This document shows positions 46,412-54,615 of a DNA stretch of 64,000 bases, piece by piece (position 1 is the stretch's first letter; every line of letters begins with the position of its first letter). Location: contig NZ_JABFDH010000003.1 of assembly GCF_013403975.1 (NCBI RefSeq), forward strand, positions 496,001 to 560,000. The letters are read 5' to 3'. The DNA comes from Winogradskyella ursingii. GTDB taxonomy: Bacteria; Bacteroidota; Bacteroidia; Flavobacteriales; Flavobacteriaceae. Made by a program: the position numbers and the translations under genes. The notes beneath the pieces are model-generated. The model did no database searches and was not told the DNA's origin. It was given only the letters and a program-made list of their open reading frames with translations.

Positions 46412-46813
46412 TTAAGCTTCTTTTTCAATATTTAATGTCCACTTATAAATTAAAATACCCAAGCGTGCCAACGTAAATGAGAATAACCCAAAGGTAATTG
46501 TAAGTAAAGAGACCTTTAATCCACCAGAAAATAACGACGGACTTACATCACCTAGAGCTTCTACCATATCAAACAATTGAATAATGCCCATTACGGATGC
46601 TAAGCAACCAATTACTAAAGCAATAAGGCTTGACTCTACTGCAAGACCTATCATTTTCTTAGCTGCAACATTATCCTTATTACGCTTAACAAAGGCCATT
46701 ACAATAAAGAACAGAGAAAGTAAAAAGGCAATTAAGATAATGTACATTGCTGGTCCACCTTCACTCATTCGGTCTGAAAACTGGTTTGTAATAATAGTTG
46801 AAATCATAATCAT
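46412..46813 (-). CDS. short MotA/TolQ/ExbB-like membrane protein
   Basis: 133 residues with three TM helices (about 22-43, 58-80, 95-122). The segment SLIALVIGCLASVMGIIQLFDMVEALG resembles the MotA/ExbB proton-channel core, but the cytoplasmic region is very short and no ExbD or TolR partner is encoded nearby. The start at 46813 is followed by two further Met codons. It is paired with the TonB-C-like lipoprotein gene downstream. Assignment to the family is moderate. Confidence 0.65.
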   Translation of the reverse strand: MIMISTIITNQFSDRMSEGGPAMYIILIAFLLSLFFIVMAFVKRNKDNVAAKKMIGLAVESSLIALVIGCLASVMGIIQLFDMVEALGDVSPSLFSGGLKVSLLTITFGLFSFTLARLGILIYKWTLNIEKEA

Positions 46814-47000
46814 ATGTTTTTAATAATTAATATCTCAAAAGTATGTCTTACTTACTTGCAATTTAAATTAATGCGACGAATAACAATTTCACATCGGGAT
46901 TTAACCACAACGTTAAAAAGGGCACTAATCCTGTTATTCGTCTACTAAACCAAAAACGACATATAAAAATGAACTATTATTGTACTATTGAAATATTACT

Positions 47001-48071
47001 TTGACTATAAAACGCTCAAAATATAAAAGGCTAAAGCAGGTACTACTCCATGTTGTGTTTTGGTATGCCGTTCTCTTCTTTTTCGTATCTGTTTTTAATG
47101 TAGATAACAATATAGATAGTAATGTATTCTATTTCTCATTGTTTCTAATGCCTGCTACTATTGCTACAACTTATATCTCTATCTATAAATTGATTCCCAA
47201 TTATCTAATAGCTAAGCGCTATTTTTTATTTGGGCTTTATAGTATTTATACCTTTATAATTTCAATCTTCGGTATCTGTCTTTCTATGTTTTTTGCACTG
47301 GCATATCTCAGTGATTTTAAATTTGAAAAAATGAATACCGTTGGTAGAAGTGCCGTCTTTATAATGGCATGCATTTACATTGTAGTCTTAATTGTGAGCG
47401 CTTTTAAGCTCTTAAAACTGAATTTAAATCAATCAAAACAAAATGCTGAACTTGAAGCAAAAATTCTTGAAACACAACTAAAACTAAAAGAACAGGAATT
47501 GAATTATCTCAAAATGCAGATTCATCCTCATTTTTTGTTCAACACACTTAATACCATGTACGGTTTTGCTCTAAAAAAAGCTGAGCAAACACCTGAAATG
47601 ATTCTGAAACTATCCAACTTGTTAGACTATTTATTGTATCAAGTAGATAAGCCATTTGTTAGTTTAACAGAAGAAATTAATCACATTGAAGATTACATAA
47701 GCCTAGAGCAAATGCGTTTTCATGACACTTTAAATGTGAGTTTCCACAAGCACATACATTCCGAAAACATAGAAATTGCACCCATGCTTTTTTTGCCGTT
47801 TATAGAGAATAGCTTTAAACATGGGGCCATTAAAAATGGTGTTTTAACTATTGACATTTTGATTGAAACCAAAAATGAGTACATTAATTTCAATATTAAA
47901 AATAGCAGTTCTAAAAGGGCTAATTACTACGAGGGTATTGGTTTAGAGAATATTAAAAAACGATTAGAATTGTTGTATCCAAACCGATATGAGCTCTCTA
48001 TTGCTAAAAATGAAGATTTATTTGAAGTTTTCTTGAAGCTAAATCTTAAACATGCTGAAACCCATGGCTAA
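47001..48071 (+). CDS. LytS/YehU-type sensor histidine kinase
   Basis: 356 residues starting at TTG 47001; an in-frame stop lies 12 bases upstream, so no longer start exists. Four TM helices in the first 140 residues, a coiled coil (about 150-170), then the His_kinase domain with HPHFLFNTLN (H175) and an HATPase (LPFIENSFKHGA N-box, YEGIGLENIKKRLELLYP). It phosphorylates the LytTR regulator encoded next, whose ATG overlaps this gene's stop by 8 bases. The signal is unknown. Confidence 0.92.
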   Translation: MTIKRSKYKRLKQVLLHVVFWYAVLFFFVSVFNVDNNIDSNVFYFSLFLMPATIATTYISIYKLIPNYLIAKRYFLFGLYSIYTFIISIFGICLSMFFALAYLSDFKFEKMNTVGRSAVFIMACIYIVVLIVSAFKLLKLNLNQSKQNAELEAKILETQLKLKEQELNYLKMQIHPHFLFNTLNTMYGFALKKAEQTPEMILKLSNLLDYLLYQVDKPFVSLTEEINHIEDYISLEQMRFHDTLNVSFHKHIHSENIEIAPMLFLPFIENSFKHGAIKNGVLTIDILIETKNEYINFNIKNSSSKRANYYEGIGLENIKKRLELLYPNRYELSIAKNEDLFEVFLKLNLKHAETHG

Positions 48072-48774
48072 ATCAATATCCTGCATTATTGTTGACGACG
48101 AAACCATAGCGCGTGAGGTGATTGCTTCGCATATTTCTAAATTAGAAAATATAACAGTTGCTGTAGAATGTAAAAATGCCATTGAAGCTTTTAACTTTAT
48201 AAGCAACAACAAAGTGGATTTGGTATTTCTGGACATTAATATGCCCGAAATTTCAGGAATTGCATTTGCCAAATCCATAAATAAAGATATTAAGGTCATT
48301 TTTACAACGGCATATCGCGATTATGCTGTTGAAGGATTTAATTTACAAGCAGTGGACTATCTTTTAAAACCCATTGCTTTTGGACGCTTCTTAAAATCTG
48401 TAAATCGGTATTTTGAACTTACGACCAAACAAACAGAAGAAAAGAATGATACGAGTGAAGATGTTGATTTCATTTTTGTCCGTTCTGACCGAAAAATGAT
48501 TAAAATAGATTTTGATGACATTATATATATTGAAAGTTACAGCGATTATATTAAGATTCACCTCAGCAGTAACATCATAGTTACACGAGAAACCATAAGC
48601 GCAATTGAAGCTAAATTACCAAAGTCTCAATTTCTGAGAATCCATAGATCTTACATCGTCCGTTTATCGAAAATTCAATCGTTTAACAGCGAGACGATTA
48701 CACTTGGTCGAATTGCTCTAACAATTAGTCGAAGTTATAAAAAAGAAGTATTAAAGCTGTTAGAAAATTACTAG
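48064..48774 (+). CDS. LytTR-family response regulator
   Basis: 236 residues from the ATG at 48064 (MAKSISCIIVDDE); an ATG 12 bases upstream is an alternative. Receiver domain with the acidic pair DDE, phospho-acceptor D57 in VFLDINMPE, and K in YLLKPI; LytTR DNA-binding domain from about residue 135 (FIFVRSDRKMIKIDFDDIIYIES, FLRIHRSYIV). Partner of the LytS kinase. LytTR proteins bind paired 9-12 base direct repeats; no obvious target pair was seen in this window. Confidence 0.93.
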   Translation: MAKSISCIIVDDETIAREVIASHISKLENITVAVECKNAIEAFNFISNNKVDLVFLDINMPEISGIAFAKSINKDIKVIFTTAYRDYAVEGFNLQAVDYLLKPIAFGRFLKSVNRYFELTTKQTEEKNDTSEDVDFIFVRSDRKMIKIDFDDIIYIESYSDYIKIHLSSNIIVTRETISAIEAKLPKSQFLRIHRSYIVRLSKIQSFNSETITLGRIALTISRSYKKEVLKLLENY

Positions 48775-48775
48775 C

Positions 48776-48841
48776 TTTAGGGTAAGAAACCTCAAATTAA
48801 TCCATCACCAACGTAAAAATTTGGTGCTTAAAAACCCTAAA
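48776..48841 (+). promoter_or_regulatory. nested hairpin in the leader of the GYF_2-like gene
   Basis: Outer arms TTTAGGGT (48776-48783) / ACCCTAAA (48834-48841) enclose inner arms CACCAA (48806-48811) / TTGGTG (48821-48826). The structure begins just after the LytTR stop and ends 2 bases before the next ATG, so it would mask the start region. Only the inverted repeats are seen; control of translation is inferred. Confidence 0.45.
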
Positions 48842-48843
48842 TC

Positions 48844-49434
48844 ATGATACAAGACCTACATGACACTATCCAAAATTTAAAGCCGTTTGAATACTCCGTT
48901 CACCATGATTCTAATTTACTAGATCAGCAATGGGTTTTAGTCAATGGTATTGAAGAAAATAAATCAGTCTATACCTTTAGAAAAGATAACGTCCTGGAAA
49001 TTTACAGGGAAAACAACATCATAGAAACATCTTGGAATATTCATTTCCAAAACATTTTCACTATACAAACTGAAGACGGTAGAGCTACGGTAAAAGCTTA
49101 TTTTAAAGATGAAGACATTTTGGTGCTCAACAACCAAACCAAGGATGAATTTGCTTTATTTATAAATACTACCAATTATGGTGATGCTGTAGAATCTGTT
49201 GATGATGTTCAGCAGTATTTAAAATTCAAGTACAAGCAAAAAGCTTCTAAACTTATTTATGGTCACGAGTTTTATTATATTTCAGAATCAGAGGAATTTG
49301 GACCAAATACAGTTGAAGAGCTCGCCGAAAAAGTTGAGAATAATGAAATTAGTCCCTACTGCTTTGTTAGAGATGTACATGAAGACGATTACAGTAAACG
49401 ATTGCGAATTGACGATTTAATACAAGAATTATAA
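48844..49434 (+). CDS. protein with C-terminal GYF_2-like (DUF4339) domain
   Basis: 196 residues, cytosolic. The N-terminal two thirds is beta-rich with no domain I recognise (WVLVNGIEENKSVYTFRKDN, TEDGRATVKAYFKD). The last 55 residues (YYISESEEFGPNTVEELAEKV, then SPYCFVRDV) fit the GYF_2 pattern, normally a protein-interaction module. It follows the LytTR gene by 69 bases, through a hairpin-rich leader, and ends at a strong terminator. Function unknown; may belong to the LytS/LytTR response (inference). Confidence 0.7.
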   Translation: MIQDLHDTIQNLKPFEYSVHHDSNLLDQQWVLVNGIEENKSVYTFRKDNVLEIYRENNIIETSWNIHFQNIFTIQTEDGRATVKAYFKDEDILVLNNQTKDEFALFINTTNYGDAVESVDDVQQYLKFKYKQKASKLIYGHEFYYISESEEFGPNTVEELAEKVENNEISPYCFVRDVHEDDYSKRLRIDDLIQEL

Positions 49435-49440
49435 AAGTAA

Positions 49441-49473
49441 AAAAAAAGCGAACTTCTCAGTTCGCTTTTTTTT
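49441..49473 (+). terminator. rho-independent terminator after the GYF_2-like gene
   Basis: Stem AAGCGAACT (49446-49454) / AGTTCGCTT (49459-49467), 4-base loop, flanked by A and T runs (bidirectional). Same stem core as at 45671 and 52820. It directly abuts the truncated DUF6090 remnant on the opposite strand. Confidence 0.88.
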
Positions 49474-49568
49474 ACAAGGATGATTTCACCAATGACGTAT
49501 TTAAAGTACTTACCAGTTTTGTTTTGGTTAATTAGTGAGCGACGAATATGACGGAAGAATTTAATCAT
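49473..49568 (-). pseudogene. truncated remnant of a fourth DUF6090 gene
   Basis: On the minus strand from 49568 the frame reads MIKFFRHIRRSLINQNK then TGKYFKYVIGEIILV, the first 32 residues of the tandem DUF6090 family, and then runs into the terminator sequence (KKSELRSS...), losing the TM helix and the whole periplasmic part. The ATG overlaps the stop of the upstream family member as ATGA, exactly the spacing used between the intact copies. The break lies at the edge of the terminator at 49441, so a deletion probably joined the two. Confidence 0.8.
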
Positions 49569-50353
49569 TTAGAAAGTTCTTTGTCTATTATAGAAATTAT
49601 GTCTTGAGCCTTTTTTATAAGTTCTATAGTTTCATTTTTAGTTAATTGGCAAAAAACAGCTCTTCTGTTTAACATGTTTAAAAAAACTTTGTTTTCTAGT
49701 ATAGCCTTATAATCGCTTGTGAGTCTATCTCCCTCGCTTAAGCTTTTAATTCTTTCTGCACCAAAACGAAGTCCGACATCATTAGCTAATTTCGTCTTAA
49801 ATACGTCATCCCAACAAATGAAGTTATCTAAAATTGCTGAATATTGCAGATACAAATCAAAATGAGCAACTTCATCTTCTATCATATCAGCTACATCTCC
49901 TGGCCATTGAATTAATTTCTTTTTAAGATTTTCTTTAGCAATTAGATTAATTTTACCAGAGGTTAAAAGCAGATTTAATGAACCAGCTTGGTTATTATAA
50001 GTTGGCGCACTCATCGTTCTGAAGAATAAACTGTCTAAATATTTTGAACTGTAGTTTGGAACCTCTTCTGGCTGTTTGTTATATATAATTGTAGCGGCCG
50101 AAATTATATTATTTCGGATATCGTTTAAAAATTCGAACTCTGTGATAGCTTTCTCAAAATCCTCTTTGAGATTAGTCAATATCAATTTCTCTTCAATACG
50201 CTCTAAACGTTTTTGATTCCAATTATTGATCTGCAAGGCAATGAGAATACCAATAACGACCAATAATATCTCGCCAATGGCGTATTTAAAATATTTGCCT
50301 ATTTTGTTTTGTTCCATGAGGTTATAGCGGATTTTTCGGAAGAATTTGATCAT
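49565..50353 (-). CDS. DUF6090-family protein, third intact copy
   Basis: 262 residues. The conserved N-terminus (MIKFFRKIRYNLMEQNKIGKY) is followed by one TM helix (about residues 25-45) ending ALQINNWNQKR, a coiled-coil-like stretch and a helical extracytoplasmic domain. This is the Flavobacteriia-typical DUF6090 layout; function unknown. It starts in an ATGA overlap with the upstream copy. The C-terminal parts of the three copies differ much more than the first 50 residues. Confidence 0.82.
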   Translation of the reverse strand: MIKFFRKIRYNLMEQNKIGKYFKYAIGEILLVVIGILIALQINNWNQKRLERIEEKLILTNLKEDFEKAITEFEFLNDIRNNIISAATIIYNKQPEEVPNYSSKYLDSLFFRTMSAPTYNNQAGSLNLLLTSGKINLIAKENLKKKLIQWPGDVADMIEDEVAHFDLYLQYSAILDNFICWDDVFKTKLANDVGLRFGAERIKSLSEGDRLTSDYKAILENKVFLNMLNRRAVFCQLTKNETIELIKKAQDIISIIDKELSK

Positions 50354-51117
50354 TGAATATTTGAGCCTATAAGCTCTAACGTGTTGTTTAAGTAAGTCTC
50401 GAGATTTTTGTAAGCAGTTAATACGTAAACTATATTTAAAGCATTATTATACACTTGGTTTTCAAATTCAAGTGTTCTTATTGTTGAATTGTAATCTATT
50501 TTGAAATTAGAACTGGAAATTATTGGCAAATCTGTTTTTTGCATTAAGCGTTCTGGTATTGCCATATTTCTTAAAACGGCCTTATTTGTTAAAGAAGGAA
50601 TAAGAAATTCGAACATATAGTTATAGTATATTTCAATGTCGTCTTCGGTGTCATCTTTCATAAACGACCAATTAGACAGTTGTTTTCTGAGCTCAGAATC
50701 TTTAATGATACTAAGGGAACCAGAACTCTTTATTTCATCTATTGATGCTGCATTAAGGTCTAGTGAATAAAAGTCATTGATGATTGCATCTAAAAGTGTT
50801 TCTACTTCTTCGGGATTTATAATGTCATCCCCTCTTATGATTTCTAATAGCCTTATTGAAGATTTGTAACTACCTGTAGAACTATTATAAATTCTATTAA
50901 ATTCTGTGATATTGGCTTTAAAATCTGAACGTAAATTCTTTAATATAACTTGCTCTTTATTTGTTTCTAGTCTTTGGTTATTCCAATTATTGACTTGTAA
51001 AGCCAATAAAATACCTATCATAACTAGAATGATTTCGCCAATGGCATATTTAAAATATTTGCCTGTTTTTCCTGTTTCCATGAGGTTATAGCGTATTTTT
51101 CTAAAGAATTTAATCAT
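50350..51117 (-). CDS. DUF6090-family protein, second copy
   Basis: 255 residues. Same N-terminal block (MIKFFRKIRYNLMETGKTGKY), one TM helix (about 25-45, GILLALQVNNWNNQR) and a helical domain with a SSGSLSIIKDSELRKQL segment that all copies share in variant form. It overlaps the first copy by 8 bases and the third by 4, so the three are one transcript. Function unknown. Confidence 0.82.
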   Translation of the reverse strand: MIKFFRKIRYNLMETGKTGKYFKYAIGEIILVMIGILLALQVNNWNNQRLETNKEQVILKNLRSDFKANITEFNRIYNSSTGSYKSSIRLLEIIRGDDIINPEEVETLLDAIINDFYSLDLNAASIDEIKSSGSLSIIKDSELRKQLSNWSFMKDDTEDDIEIYYNYMFEFLIPSLTNKAVLRNMAIPERLMQKTDLPIISSSNFKIDYNSTIRTLEFENQVYNNALNIVYVLTAYKNLETYLNNTLELIGSNIQ

Positions 51118-51862
51118 TAGTATCTAGATTTTGATCAATATGTTGAATTAGTCCATTTGCATTATTTAAGGAGTATTCCATTTCGTCTTTGGTTAGCCTA
51201 AAAAGAATCCGCTTAAAATTGCTTATCCCCTGAAATGATGCTGCCAAATGCGCCAGATCTATATTTTCCCAGACTAAGGAATCAATAAGTTTACCTTGGT
51301 CGTGCAAAGTTGTAGAGCCAAAAGTGTAAGTATCTACATATTGTGCCAATTTTTCCCGATAATCTTTAGTGATACTCTCAACCATACCTTCTCGGTAAAA
51401 TTTACCATTATAATAGTCTTTTATGTGGGTTTTTAGGGAATCATTCATAACATCCATGAGTCCAGTATCATTTAAACTTTTATAGGCATTGGTATTGTAG
51501 AAAATCGGATTGTTCCAATTTGGGTTGAATTCATTTCGAGTGATTTCAAGCAATGTATCAATCGTTGCTTTGGGCCTTGCAATGCGTTCTCTCAACGATT
51601 CATTGAGCTGATATTGATAATTTACATCTGGTAGGTGATTGGTAATTAAAAGCGAATCTTGAACCAAATCGGTTTTTAATGCTTTGAGTGCATTATCTAA
51701 ATTGATCTTTATGGTTCTTTCTTCGTTCCAATTATTAATCTGTAGCGCAATGAGAATACCGATAACCACATGGACGATTTCGCCCATAGCATAGAGAAAG
51801 TATTTCGAAAATTTGTTCTCTGAAAGAAGCCGCTGCCTAAAACGACGAAAAAAATTGATCAT
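51110..51862 (-). CDS. DUF6090-family protein, first copy of the tandem array
   Basis: 250 residues, the most divergent member: MINFFRRFRQRLLSENKFSKY, TM helix about 25-45 (GILIALQINNWNEER), then a helical domain with an LNDTGLMDVMNDSLKTHI segment matching the SSGSL block of the others. It heads the operon, with a TATCTTTA box about 65 bases upstream. DUF6090 proteins have no known role; the tandem array suggests recent local duplication. Confidence 0.82.
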   Translation of the reverse strand: MINFFRRFRQRLLSENKFSKYFLYAMGEIVHVVIGILIALQINNWNEERTIKINLDNALKALKTDLVQDSLLITNHLPDVNYQYQLNESLRERIARPKATIDTLLEITRNEFNPNWNNPIFYNTNAYKSLNDTGLMDVMNDSLKTHIKDYYNGKFYREGMVESITKDYREKLAQYVDTYTFGSTTLHDQGKLIDSLVWENIDLAHLAASFQGISNFKRILFRLTKDEMEYSLNNANGLIQHIDQNLDTND

Positions 51863-51926
51863 TCACTTTCTTTTATGAAAGTAAATTAGGTCGATGATGT
51901 AGTTGAGGTTGGTAACTATTTGTGTT

Positions 51927-51934
51927 TAAAGATA
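51927..51934 (-). promoter_or_regulatory. candidate -7 box of the DUF6090 operon
   Basis: The minus strand reads TATCTTTA, one base from TAnnTTTG, about 65 bases before the first DUF6090 ATG. No matching -33 TTG at 19-21 bases, so a weak call. Confidence 0.35.
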
Positions 51935-51968
51935 GTATAATGTTACAAATGGAATTGAATAATTATGA

Positions 51969-52805
51969 TTAATTGCTCTTGTAAAGCTCATATTTAGCTA
52001 ACTCTAATTCTACAACAGCCTCCCAATGTTCTTGTGTCTCCTTTTTGTCTCCACGTTGGGTTTCTTGATCGTATCTTAATTGTCTAAGTTCCATTTCGTT
52101 AAAAATTCGATCAAAGATTTGTTTTGTCTTAAGTATGTCACTACTGGTAGCGTTGGCATCATACAATTCCTTTCTCAACTTACGAGAATAGATTTCTGTA
52201 ATATCAAAATGTATTTGCTCGTGCCTTAATACATACTCATTTCTGCCCTCAGGTATCACCCAGCTATAGTTTGTATTAAAGACACTCTGTACAAAAACCT
52301 TACCTTCTTTAAACATACTTACTCCAGATTCATAACCAAAGCCAGAATTGGTTAATGCTAAGGCGTTAGGATAGGTTGCCAAATCTGGTTGTCCTTTAAA
52401 ATCGTCCCAAGTTAATTTTCTATCTAGACTCCATTCAATTTTTGATTCGTAGTTTTTTGGGTTTGCTACTTTATAAATTCTAGCTTTTAACCTATGGCAA
52501 GTGCTCCAATTATCAGGCGTTTTATGTGCTATAATCTTAACTAGATTAGCACCAGCTTCTCTTGCCGCAGATTTTACATTCAATAGGTTTTCATAATAAG
52601 TACAATTCACGGCTAAGCCACCATCTTTTGCTTCTATGGTACCAATTTCTTCCCCTATAATAGTTTGGTCATCCGCTATATCCAGAACAATGATTAATGC
52701 ATTGTCTGATAATGGTGGGTAAGATTTTTCTATGGTACTTCTTAGTTTGGGCGAACATGACCACACTACTGACAATAACAAGAAGTAAAGGCTGATTTTT
52801 TTCAT
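51969..52805 (-). CDS. DUF922-type lipoprotein with HExxH motif
   Basis: 278 residues from the ATG at 52805, which gives a lipoprotein signal (MKKISLYFLLLSVVWSC); the longer ORF to 52832 starts inside the preceding terminator. The C-terminal part matches DUF922: LTWDDFKGQPD, SWVIPEGRNEY, and a Zn-protease-like HEQIHFDITE (H195-H199) followed by SRKLRKEL. It may be a surface or periplasmic metallopeptidase; activity is not established. The N-terminal part (about 30-125) has a separate alpha/beta look, CxxY-type Cys residues and no named domain. Confidence 0.78.
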   Translation of the reverse strand: MKKISLYFLLLSVVWSCSPKLRSTIEKSYPPLSDNALIIVLDIADDQTIIGEEIGTIEAKDGGLAVNCTYYENLLNVKSAAREAGANLVKIIAHKTPDNWSTCHRLKARIYKVANPKNYESKIEWSLDRKLTWDDFKGQPDLATYPNALALTNSGFGYESGVSMFKEGKVFVQSVFNTNYSWVIPEGRNEYVLRHEQIHFDITEIYSRKLRKELYDANATSSDILKTKQIFDRIFNEMELRQLRYDQETQRGDKKETQEHWEAVVELELAKYELYKSN

Positions 52806-52817
52806 ATAGGCTAAAAT

Positions 52818-52849
52818 AAAAAAAGCGAACATTTACGTCCGCTTTTTTT
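52818..52849 (-). terminator. rho-independent terminator after lpdA
   Basis: Stem AAAAAAAGCG-A-AC / GT-C-CGCTTTTTTT with a single A-C mismatch and a 6-base loop; on the minus strand a T-run follows. It ends lpdA and overlaps the leader of the DUF922 gene. Its core is the AAGCGAAC stem also seen at 45671 and 49446. Confidence 0.78.
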
Positions 52850-52875
52850 AATTAAATATCTTTTACTTATGAATT

Positions 52876-54276
52876 TTAAATATGTAAAGCCCGATCTTCA
52901 GTGGCAGCTAAAGCAGCTTCTTTAATAGCTTCCGTAAACGTTGGATGCGCGTGTGAAATACGTGCAATATCCTCTGCACTTGCCCTATATTCCATTGCTA
53001 CCACAGCTTCGGCAATCATGTCGGCTGCACGTGCACCAATCATGTGGACTCCTAAAATTTCATCTGTTTCTTTATCAGCTAAAATTTTCACAAAACCATC
53101 TAAATCCATACTCGCACGGCTTCTGCCCAATGCTCTCATAGGGAATGATCCTGTTTTGTATGCCACACCTGCTTCTTTTAATTGTTCTTCAGTTTTGCCA
53201 ACAGCAGCAACTTCTGGCCACGTGTAAACTACGCCCGGAATTAGGTTATAGTCTATATGTGGTTTTTGGCCAGCGATGGTTTCTGCCACAAAAACACCTT
53301 CTTCCTCGGCTTTATGTGCCAACATTGCTCCTTTTACAACATCACCTATTGCGTAGATGTTTGCCGTACTGGTTTGCAAGTGTTCGTTCACCTCTACCCT
53401 GCCTCTATCATCGATTTTCACACCAGCTGCTTCGGCATTTAATCCGTCAGTATAAGGACGACGACCAACTGAAACCAAACAGTAATCGCCTTTAAACTCT
53501 ACTTCCTCTCCCTTTTTATTGTCTGCTTTGATGATGACCTCATCACCTTTTCTTTCAACGGATTTTACTTTGTGAGAGACATTCATATTGAATTTTGCCT
53601 TTTTAAAGACTTTGTTCAATTCCTTGGAAAGTCCAGCATCCATTGTTGGAATGATACGATCCATAAATTCTACAACCGTTACCTCAGAGCCTAATCGTCT
53701 ATAAACCTGTCCTAATTCCAACCCAATAACACCACCACCAATAACAATCATGTGTTTTGGTATTTCCTTTAGTTTTAAGGCTTCAGTTGATGTAATTATG
53801 CGTTCTTTATCCAGTTCAATAAAAGGTAAATTTGATGGCTTAGAACCTGTTGCTATAATGATATTTTTAGCTTCTATTTCAGTTTTCTCTTTTCCATCAA
53901 TCTTTATATGTGTTGCATCTTTGAAGCTTCCCAAGCCTTCATAAACATCGATTTCGTTTTTCTTCATCAAATAATCAATACCACCTGTAGTCTGATCTAC
54001 AACGGCCTGTTTACGCGAAATCATTTTTTCCAAATTCACTTTTACCTCGCCTGGAATTTCAATGCCGTGCTCTTCAAAATGTTTTACGGCATCCTCGTAA
54101 TGGTGCGAAGAATCTAAAAGCGCTTTACTCGGAATACAACCTACATTTAAGCAAGTTCCACCAAGGGTTGAATATTTTTCAATAATTGCAGTTTTCATTC
54201 CTAATTGTGCACAACGGATTGCTGCCACATAGCCACCAGGACCCGAACCTATAACTGCTACATCGTATGATTTCAT
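52876..54276 (-). CDS. lpdA: dihydrolipoyl dehydrogenase
   Basis: 466 residues, normal length for E3. FAD-binding VIGSGPGGYVAA at residues 8-19; redox-active disulfide GGTCLNVGCIPSK (C42, C47); NAD-binding VIGGGVIGLELG; and dimer-interface HAHPTFTE carrying the catalytic His-Glu. It reoxidises the lipoyl group of 2-oxo acid dehydrogenase complexes and glycine cleavage with NAD. No E1/E2 genes are adjacent. Divergent from the dodecin gene; TACTTTTG box at 54308. Confidence 0.96.
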   Translation of the reverse strand: MKSYDVAVIGSGPGGYVAAIRCAQLGMKTAIIEKYSTLGGTCLNVGCIPSKALLDSSHHYEDAVKHFEEHGIEIPGEVKVNLEKMISRKQAVVDQTTGGIDYLMKKNEIDVYEGLGSFKDATHIKIDGKEKTEIEAKNIIIATGSKPSNLPFIELDKERIITSTEALKLKEIPKHMIVIGGGVIGLELGQVYRRLGSEVTVVEFMDRIIPTMDAGLSKELNKVFKKAKFNMNVSHKVKSVERKGDEVIIKADNKKGEEVEFKGDYCLVSVGRRPYTDGLNAEAAGVKIDDRGRVEVNEHLQTSTANIYAIGDVVKGAMLAHKAEEEGVFVAETIAGQKPHIDYNLIPGVVYTWPEVAAVGKTEEQLKEAGVAYKTGSFPMRALGRSRASMDLDGFVKILADKETDEILGVHMIGARAADMIAEAVVAMEYRASAEDIARISHAHPTFTEAIKEAALAATEDRALHI

Positions 54277-54307
54277 AAAGTGTATTTTTCAAATTTAAAA
54301 ACGAATA

Positions 54308-54315
54308 CAAAAGTA
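54308..54315 (-). promoter_or_regulatory. -7 promoter box of lpdA
   Basis: The minus strand reads TACTTTTG, an exact TAnnTTTG match 31 bases before the lpdA ATG. The -33 position has TTC rather than TTG. Confidence 0.45.
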
Positions 54316-54392
54316 CGAATTTATGTCTATTTCGTTGAATGGGTTACCGTTATATTTTCGTATATTTTAAGTGAATTTAAAACTATAGTATC

Positions 54393-54605
54393 ATGAGTAA
54401 TCACACGTATAAAAAAATTGAAATTGTTGGGTCATCAGAAACCTCAAGTGACAATGCAGTAGAAAACGCATTGGCAAAAGCAGCAAAATCTGTTAAAAAC
54501 ATGAGATGGTTTGAAGTAACCGAATCACGAGGCCTTATTGGAGATAATGGAAAAGTATCCTATTGGCAAGTGACTGTGAAAATTGGCTTTACGATGGAGG
54601 ATTAA
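54393..54605 (+). CDS. dodecin family flavin-binding protein
   Basis: 70 residues, the whole dodecin fold: YKKIEIVGSSETSSDNAVENAL, then MRWFEVTESRG with the Trp that stacks on flavin in bacterial dodecins, and WQVTVKIGFTME at the end. Dodecamers bind and buffer FMN or riboflavin in the cytoplasm. A TTG-N23-TATATTTT arrangement upstream could be its promoter. Convergent with the CPBP gene, 10 bases away. Confidence 0.92.
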   Translation: MSNHTYKKIEIVGSSETSSDNAVENALAKAAKSVKNMRWFEVTESRGLIGDNGKVSYWQVTVKIGFTMED

Positions 54606-54615
54606 ATAGTAATCT

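Noticed and set aside
52901..53495. Overlapping ORFs antisense to lpdA
   Set aside because: Shadows of the lpdA frame, with low-complexity Leu/Gln/His translation and no start context.
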